A DNA stretch of 64,000 nucleotides, from positions 868,001-932,000 of the forward strand of contig NZ_CP107009.1 of the NCBI RefSeq assembly GCF_025725665.1, in the 5' to 3' direction. The notes beneath the pieces were generated by a model, which had not been told where the DNA came from, made no database searches, and saw only the letters and a program-made list of their open reading frames with translations. The first letter of the stretch is position 1, and each line of letters opens with the position of its first letter. Position numbers and translations under genes: made by a program. Origin of the DNA: Halomonas sp. LR3S48 (GTDB lineage: Bacteria; Pseudomonadota; Gammaproteobacteria; Pseudomonadales; Halomonadaceae). Below, piece after piece: positions 59,568 through 64,000 of the stretch.

Positions 59568-60005
59568 CTAGGCGGCGGCCTGCTCCTCTTTCTCATAGTT
59601 GATCATCCAGGCAACGCCGAATCGGTCCACCAACATGCCGAAGCGGTGCGCCCAGAAGGTCTCCTCTAGCGGCATCTGCACGGTGCCGTTGTCGGCCAGC
59701 GCATTGAAGAGGCGTTCGGCCTCTTCTATCGAGTCGACGCCGATCGCAATGCTCGCACCCTTGATGCCTTCGTAGGGCGCAGGGCTGCAGGGGGAGTTGT
59801 CCGATGCCATCAACAACTGGTCACCGATACGCAGCCGGGCGTGCATGACCAGGTTGCGGGCTTCCGGAGGAATTTCCATCCCTTCGCTGGCGGGCATTTC
59901 GCCGTAAGTTGCCATGGCTTCGAGCTTGGCGTCGAAGCAGCGCTGGTAGAACTCGAAGGCTTCGCGGCAGTTATCGTTGAACATCAGGTAGGTGGAAAGC
60001 TGCAT
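59568..60005 (-). CDS. VOC family protein, PhnB-like
   Basis: A 145-residue VOC protein of the PhnB branch: STYLMFNDNCREAFEFYQRC at the start, HARLRIGDQLLMASDN, and HRFGMLVDRFGVAWMINYE at the end. It has the same fold as the gene at 5483-5878 but they are different subgroups. GGAG precedes the ATG. It lies 75 bases after the WYL regulator gene in the same direction. Confidence 0.88.
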   Translation of the reverse strand: MQLSTYLMFNDNCREAFEFYQRCFDAKLEAMATYGEMPASEGMEIPPEARNLVMHARLRIGDQLLMASDNSPCSPAPYEGIKGASIAIGVDSIEEAERLFNALADNGTVQMPLEETFWAHRFGMLVDRFGVAWMINYEKEEQAAA

Positions 60006-60080
60006 GGGTGGGTCTCCAGGGGTTGTTGTAGGTGCTACTTCCCTTCATCGATTCACCGTAGTCGATTTCGACTCGATCGC

Positions 60081-61034
60081 TCATTTTCTTTCTGCCAACC
60101 GCTGGAGGCGCGCGGCCTGCTCCGAGAGAGCGTCGCGTAGCCCTGGTGGGGCAAGAATCTCGAAGTCGAAGGGCTGGTGGGCCAACTGGCGGGCAAACCA
60201 GGCCAGGCTATCGGTGCGTGCGTGCAGCATCACGGCGTTTCCATCGGGCGTGAATACACCGATATTGCGGCCCAGCTCCGCAACGATATTGGCGAGCTCA
60301 GTATGAAAGCGCACGCTGACGGCGGTGGCGCGGGGCAGGCTGGCGATGCTGCGGGCCAGATGCTCGGCCGGGTCGAAGTCGTCCGGCCTGTCGAAGCTGG
60401 CCTCGAGCGGTGTGGCCTCGGCGATGCGGTCCAGGCGGAAGCTGCGCAGGTCGCGACGCAGATGGCACCAGCCGCTGACGTACCAGCGCCCGCCGCGGAA
60501 GACCAGGCCGTAGGGGTTGAGCACGCGCTGAGTCAGCTGCTCTCGGTCATCTTGATAGTCGAGCCGGACCCGCTGGCGTGCCTGGGTGGTGGTGGCGAAC
60601 AATAGCAGCAGGCGCTCGTCGCCCGGCGCCCTGGCCGAGGGCAATTCCAGCCGGGCGCTCTCGCTTAGCGCCTGCGCCTGTTGCTTCAACTTGGCGGGCA
60701 TGACCCGCTCCAGCTTGGCCCGCGCGGTTTCCAGTGCCGGAGCGGTCTCGGCAATGCCCAGCCCCTGGGCCGCGAGCAGCCCCAGCGAGACGGCCAGTGC
60801 CTCTTCGCTGGTCAGCATCAGCGGCGGCAGCTTGAAGCCCGGCATCAGGCGATAGCCGCCATGCCTCCCCCGCTCGGTGGTGACGGGGATGCCGAGTTCT
60901 TCCAGGGCCTGGATGTAGCGCCGCAGCGTACGGCGGTCGACGTCCAACCGCTCGGCCAGCTCCCGGCCGCTCATGTGGCGATGGGTCTGCAGCAGCTCGA
61001 GGAGTGTCATCACGCGAATGGTGGGACTGGCCAC
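60081..61034 (-). CDS. YafY-like transcriptional regulator with WYL domain
   Basis: A 317-residue regulator with an HTH_11 domain (LLELLQTHRHMSGRELAERL; VDRRTLRRYIQALEELGIPV), a WYL ligand domain (LNPYGLVFRGGRWYVSGWCH) and a WCX C-terminal extension. WYL domains are thought to sense nucleic acid or small ligands. The start is a GTG at 61034 with GAGGA upstream. It is divergent from a GST gene with a perfect palindrome between the two, the usual YafY-GST layout. Confidence 0.9.
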   Translation of the reverse strand: MASPTIRVMTLLELLQTHRHMSGRELAERLDVDRRTLRRYIQALEELGIPVTTERGRHGGYRLMPGFKLPPLMLTSEEALAVSLGLLAAQGLGIAETAPALETARAKLERVMPAKLKQQAQALSESARLELPSARAPGDERLLLLFATTTQARQRVRLDYQDDREQLTQRVLNPYGLVFRGGRWYVSGWCHLRRDLRSFRLDRIAEATPLEASFDRPDDFDPAEHLARSIASLPRATAVSVRFHTELANIVAELGRNIGVFTPDGNAVMLHARTDSLAWFARQLAHQPFDFEILAPPGLRDALSEQAARLQRLAERK

Positions 61035-61051
61035 GCTGAATTTCCTCGTCG

Positions 61052-61078
61052 TAAATAGGGCGTTATTTGCCCTATTTA
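61052..61078. promoter_or_regulatory. Perfect 10-bp palindrome between WYL regulator and GST genes
   Basis: TAAATAGGGC (61052-61061) and GCCCTATTTA (61069-61078) are exact reverse complements with a 7-base spacer. It lies 18 bases before the regulator start and 70 before the GST start. Probable operator for the WYL regulator. Confidence 0.75.
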
Positions 61079-61147
61079 GCCATTACCTTGCTGACAAGGC
61101 CAGGCGCAGAGAGCGCTGGCTTTTCCAACTCAGCAAGGAGCAAGACA

Positions 61148-61870
61148 ATGGAACCCGTTCTCTTCTATGGCGTACCGCAAGGCTGTTCGTTCGGCGCTAT
61201 CGTGGCACTCGAGTGGCAGGGCCATCCCTACCGGCTATGCCGCATCGAGATGATGGAGCAGCCCTGGGACCCGCTCTATGCCAAGGTCAATCCGTTGTTC
61301 CAGACCCCGGCGCTGCTGCTGAAGGACGGCGAGCCTCTGACCGAGAGCCTGGCGATCCTGCAGCACCTGGCTGCGCGAGATCTCAGCACACGGCTGGGCT
61401 TCGAGCAGGGCAGTCGGGAGTTCGATCGTCTGAACCAGATGCTGGCCTATCTCAACACCGATTTCTTCTCGGCCTTCAATCCGCTGTGGTGGCTGTACGA
61501 AACCCAAGGGTTGAACGGTGTGGAGCAGGAAGTGCTGCGCCGGCTGGGGCGTGAGAAGGTCGCCGAAGGCTGTGCCTATCTCGACGGCTTGTTGGCGAAG
61601 CGCGAGTGGCTGCTGGGCGATGAGCGCAGCATGGCGGATGCCTACTTCATTGGCATCGCACGCTGGGCCGAGTACCACCGGCTATTTGATCTCGGGAGTG
61701 ACTATCCGAACCTGGCCCGGCATCTGGCAAGACTCAGGAGTGACCCGGCCGTGCAGTTCGCCGAGGCCATTGAGCGCGGCGAGCAGCCGAAGGGGCAGGG
61801 GCACTTCAAGGGGCATGTCACCCTGAAAGAGCTCCAACCGCGCCTGGCCGCCGAAGCACTCTCTGCCTGA
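61148..61870 (+). CDS. Glutathione S-transferase family protein
   Basis: A 240-residue GST: N-terminal thioredoxin-like domain (FYGVPQGCSFGAIVALEW; NPLFQTPALLLKDGEPLTES with the cis-Pro and Glu-Ser glutathione site) and C-terminal helical domain (REWLLGDERSMADAYF). It conjugates or reduces electrophiles with glutathione. AAGGAG precedes the ATG at 61148. It is likely regulated by the divergent WYL protein. Confidence 0.9.
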   Translation: MEPVLFYGVPQGCSFGAIVALEWQGHPYRLCRIEMMEQPWDPLYAKVNPLFQTPALLLKDGEPLTESLAILQHLAARDLSTRLGFEQGSREFDRLNQMLAYLNTDFFSAFNPLWWLYETQGLNGVEQEVLRRLGREKVAEGCAYLDGLLAKREWLLGDERSMADAYFIGIARWAEYHRLFDLGSDYPNLARHLARLRSDPAVQFAEAIERGEQPKGQGHFKGHVTLKELQPRLAAEALSA

Positions 61871-61971
61871 GTATTGCCACGGGCTGGCTAGAGCCAAGGC
61901 AGTCGAGCGCCGCCGGGCACGCTATGATCAGGCCATGCCCTGGCGGCGACTCGACACCAAGGAGAACCGGC

Positions 61972-62430
61972 ATGTACCTATCGGCGCAGGATATCGAAGC
62001 CCTCGAGGGCGTGAGGAAGGTGCATCTCCTCAACGCCGAGGCAGTGCGCATCAACAAGTCGCTGGGGGATGCCGTGGGCATGACCCAGCTCGGGGTCCAC
62101 CACATCAGCGTACCACCCGGCCATTTCTCGACCGAGTACCACTGCCATCGCTATGAAGAGGAGGCCATCTACGTATTGTCGGGACATGGCGTGGTCACCT
62201 TGGGCGAGCGGAAACAGCCGATCGGCCCCGGCGACTTCATCGGCTGCCCCATCAACGACGTAGCCCACGAGATGTACAACGACGGCGACGAGCCACTGGT
62301 ATGCCTGGTGGTCGGGCAGCGGCTGGCCCAGGACGTTTGCGACTACCCGCGACAGGGCAAGCGGCTGTATCGCAACAGTGGCGAATGGAACCTGGTCGAT
62401 CACGATGCCATCGAGCATGTACCCCGGTAG
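61972..62430 (+). CDS. Cupin domain protein
   Basis: A 152-residue single-cupin protein: EYHCHRYEEEAIYVLSGHG is the first cupin motif with His and Glu metal ligands, and GPGDFIGCPINDVAHEMYND is the second with the last His. Related proteins are annotated as cupins of unknown function, some similar to auxin-binding-like or dioxygenase proteins. AAGGAG precedes the ATG at 61972. A hairpin follows. Confidence 0.87.
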   Translation: MYLSAQDIEALEGVRKVHLLNAEAVRINKSLGDAVGMTQLGVHHISVPPGHFSTEYHCHRYEEEAIYVLSGHGVVTLGERKQPIGPGDFIGCPINDVAHEMYNDGDEPLVCLVVGQRLAQDVCDYPRQGKRLYRNSGEWNLVDHDAIEHVPR

Positions 62431-62456
62431 CCGCGTGGCTCAGATATTCAAAGCTT

Positions 62457-62480
62457 CCCGGTAAGTAAGGGCTTACCGGG
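62457..62480 (+). terminator. Hairpin after the cupin gene, probable terminator
   Basis: CCCGGTAAG (62457-62465) and CTTACCGGG (62472-62480) form a perfect 9-bp stem around TAAGGG. No T-run follows, so efficiency is uncertain. Confidence 0.5.
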
Positions 62481-62874
62481 GCGCTATTCGATTCGTAGCA
62501 GAATTGACCTTTGCGTTCGTCGTGCTATGTTCGTCAGGTCTGGCAACCGCAATGAGACTGCTCTGACATGACCTTGTCGATGCGCACTTCGCTTTCCGCA
62601 CCGATGACCGTTCTGGCCATGGCGGTGGTGCGTGCGGCATCGCCACCTCCCGTTCCACCTGTCGCTCCGCCGCTCGGCGTTTCGCCGCCAGCGGGGCTCG
62701 ACATGGCCGGCGTTTCACCGCCGCCCATGTGCACTCTGGGCTGACCTCGAGCCCACCAAGCTGCCTCAGCTTTCCATCGTTCGGCATTGGTTCCAGTGCC
62801 GGCTGAGGCCTGTGCGTCTCTGAGCTTTGTTCGAAAAGTCATCGAGCGATGGTCAGACAAGGCAAAAATCGGCG
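62481..62874. other. Intergenic region without a supported gene
   Basis: About 390 bases. Overlapping frames exist on both strands (59 codons from 62568 on plus, about 108 codons 62534-62860 on minus). They are Pro/Ala- or Gly/Thr-rich, lack conserved motifs and lack good ribosome sites. It could hold a decayed gene; I cannot name it. Confidence 0.4.
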
Positions 62875-62955
62875 AAAAGACGGAGTTTACGCGGTGTAAA
62901 TGAGTACTTTGAGCCGAGTTTTAACGCCGTATGACCGAGCGCAGACAGTTTTCAG
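62875..62955 (+). repeat. Dispersed intergenic repeat, copy B
   Basis: The second copy of the element at 3262-3340 (opposite strand). The shared blocks are GTTTACG, TGTAAATGAG, TTTTAA and ATGACCGAGCGCAG, in the same order and nearly the same spacing. It sits directly upstream of the EamA exporter gene. The stem TTTAC/GTAAA is kept while the loop is changed. Confidence 0.75.
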
Positions 62956-62982
62956 ACGAAGCGTAGACAGGTGAATTTCATC

Positions 62983-63855
62983 ATGACAACTCCTTCCGTT
63001 GCCTGGGCCGCTCATGCGTCCACGGCGCTCTTCGTGCTGCTGTGGTGCAGTGGCGCCATCTTCACCAAATGGGGGCTGGAGCATGCCCCGGCCTTTGCGT
63101 TTTTGCTGCTTCGCTTTGCCCTGGCGCTGACCGTTCTGATGGCCATCGGGCTTTACCGACGACGTTGGCTACCCGCGCCCGGCACACGCCTGCGCGTCGC
63201 CGGCACCGGCCTGCTGCTAATAGGTGCCTATTCGATCTGCTATTTCCTGGCCATGGAGCAAGGCATCACACCCGGGGTGTTGGCGACCTTGCTGGGCATA
63301 CAGCCGATTCTCACCCTGATGCTGCTGGAGCGGCGCTTTGCGCCGATGAGAATGGCGGGGCTCTGCGTGGCGCTGATAGGGTTGGTACTGGTGGTCTATC
63401 AGAGCGTCGTCCTGGTGCGCTTTTCCCTGGCAGGGGTGGGCTTCGCCCTGGGCGCGCTGGGGTGCATGACGGTGGGCGCCATCATGCAGAAGCGCATCCG
63501 GCAGTCGCCCGCTGAGGTCCTGCCGTTGCAGTACGTGGCCAGCCTGCTGCTGTGCCTGCCTTTCGCCGCGGTTCAGCCGGTGGTATTCGAGCCCACTTGG
63601 GAATTCCTGATCCCGCTGCTCTGGCTGGCTTTGGTCATCTCGGTAGTGGCGCAGCTGCTGCTTTATCGATTGATACAGGCCGGCAATCTGGTCAACGTCA
63701 CCAGCCTGTTCTATCTGGTGCCGGCGGCCACCGCTGTGATGGACTATCTGTTCCTGGGCAACGCGATGCCCATGCTCAGCCTGGCGGGGATGGCGCTTAT
63801 CCTGCTGGGCCTGGCACTGGTCTTCCGTCAGCCGGCAATGGCATCTCGGCAATAG
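62983..63855 (+). CDS. EamA/DMT family exporter
   Basis: A 290-residue drug/metabolite transporter with ten helices in two EamA repeats: LFVLLWCSGAIFTKWGLEHA at helix 1, ILTLMLLERRFAPMRMAGLC after helix 4, and VTSLFYLVPAATAVMDYLFL in the second repeat. Members export amino acids or other metabolites. Start 62983 follows AGGTG by nine bases; GTG at 62971 is an alternative. The upstream repeat copy may supply or affect its promoter. Confidence 0.88.
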   Translation: MTTPSVAWAAHASTALFVLLWCSGAIFTKWGLEHAPAFAFLLLRFALALTVLMAIGLYRRRWLPAPGTRLRVAGTGLLLIGAYSICYFLAMEQGITPGVLATLLGIQPILTLMLLERRFAPMRMAGLCVALIGLVLVVYQSVVLVRFSLAGVGFALGALGCMTVGAIMQKRIRQSPAEVLPLQYVASLLLCLPFAAVQPVVFEPTWEFLIPLLWLALVISVVAQLLLYRLIQAGNLVNVTSLFYLVPAATAVMDYLFLGNAMPMLSLAGMALILLGLALVFRQPAMASRQ

Positions 63856-63862
63856 GATAGGG

Positions 63863-63878
63863 CAACGGGTACCCGTTG
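63863..63878. other. 16-bp perfect palindrome between convergent genes
   Basis: CAACGGGTACCCGTTG has no spacer and lies seven bases after the EamA stop, 12 before the stop of the convergent partial gene. Possible bidirectional transcription signal or protein site; a terminator without loop and T-run is unusual. Confidence 0.4.
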
Positions 63879-63889
63879 GCCGCGAGTGC

Positions 63890-64000
63890 TCACGGGGTTT
63901 CGTGGTGCTCGCGGCTGTCGGCAGGCGCCTGTTCGCGCTCATGCATGCCGTAGTCGCGCAGCACCGTGGCCACGCGCAGACGATAGTCTTCAAAGACCGC
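63890..64000 (-). CDS. C-terminal end of an unidentified protein (partial)
   Basis: The minus-strand frame is open from the window edge to a TGA at 63892-63890, giving 36 residues: YRLRVATVLRDYGMHEREQ followed by a charged tail. I cannot assign a family from this tail. The gene is convergent with the EamA exporter. Confidence 0.5.
   Translation of the reverse strand, partial: AVFEDYRLRVATVLRDYGMHEREQAPADSREHHETP

Noticed and set aside
62534..62860. 108-codon minus-strand frame
   Set aside because: Gly/Thr-rich composition, weak start and no family features; overlapping open frames exist on the other strand.
1..64000. tRNA, rRNA, CRISPR array, intact insertion sequence or prophage genes
   Set aside because: No T-loop pattern, regular repeat-spacer series, transposase or phage structural gene was seen anywhere in the window.

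Overview
This is a 64 kb chromosomal stretch of a high-GC gammaproteobacterium. Gene content and style point to Halomonas or a close relative in the Halomonadaceae: a YjfB-like small protein, DUF1127 genes, LrhA-like and MocR regulators, a PuuP-like permease, many small detoxification enzymes and short genes with strong AGGAGG-type ribosome binding sites. The genus is an inference; there is no rRNA, tRNA or housekeeping marker to confirm it. I see no phage, no intact insertion sequence and no CRISPR array.

Layout. 1-3.3 kb: META-domain tail, GrpB-family gene, AraC regulator divergent from a NepI-like exporter, YjfB. 3.3-3.5 kb: a dispersed-repeat copy and a cluster of perfect hairpins. 3.5-6.8 kb: an ArsR-led operon of SRPBCC, VOC, DUF899 and Asp/Glu racemase genes behind a promoter that looks leaderless. 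6.9-12.1 kb: arylamine N-acetyltransferase, SDR, DUF1127/LysR pair, SleB hydrolase, ACR3-type permease. 12.1-13.1 kb: a ParD-like antitoxin gene joined to a methionine aminopeptidase gene, behind a perfect palindrome. 13.1-14.5 kb: a frameshifted flavodoxin-fold oxidoreductase gene and an MBL-fold gene with a SoxR-type promoter. 14.5-16.4 kb: Ca/Na antiporter and carbon-nitrogen hydrolase. 16.5-21 kb: degradative HMG-CoA reductase with a TctA-type transporter and a divergent MocR regulator, a probable mevalonate uptake and catabolism locus. 21-25 kb: small enzymes and a diguanylate cyclase. 25.2-26.2 kb: a lower-GC island with a degenerate TIR-like protein. 26.2-35.7 kb: DUF2235, MAPEG, YdeI, a RidA/TetR pair with three operators, and a PuuP-like permease/amidohydrolase operon with a LuxR regulator. 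36-43.3 kb: two-component system with a secreted carbonic anhydrase, DASS transporter, PhzF, AhpD-like and NDH-2 genes. 43.4-50.8 kb: regulators, an MFS exporter, a second DUF899 gene and a PadR-MFS-ArsH-phosphoesterase cassette with two matching operators. 50.9-61.9 kb: RidA, GNAT, AzoR, a LysR gene, an ECF41 sigma factor with its own recognisable promoter, a TetR-SDR-Gdx-VOC cluster, and a WYL regulator/GST pair. 62-64 kb: cupin, a second copy of the dispersed repeat, an EamA exporter and a partial gene.

How it works together. Most of the window is a mosaic of one- to four-gene regulator-plus-enzyme modules for detoxification, efflux and redox stress. Each has its own local switch (ArsR, PadR, TetR, MocR, WYL, ECF41, SoxR-type). 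Many of the switches show readable operator sequences in the intergenic DNA, and these are the strongest new observations here. Catabolic modules (mevalonate; polyamine or amide uptake) sit among them.
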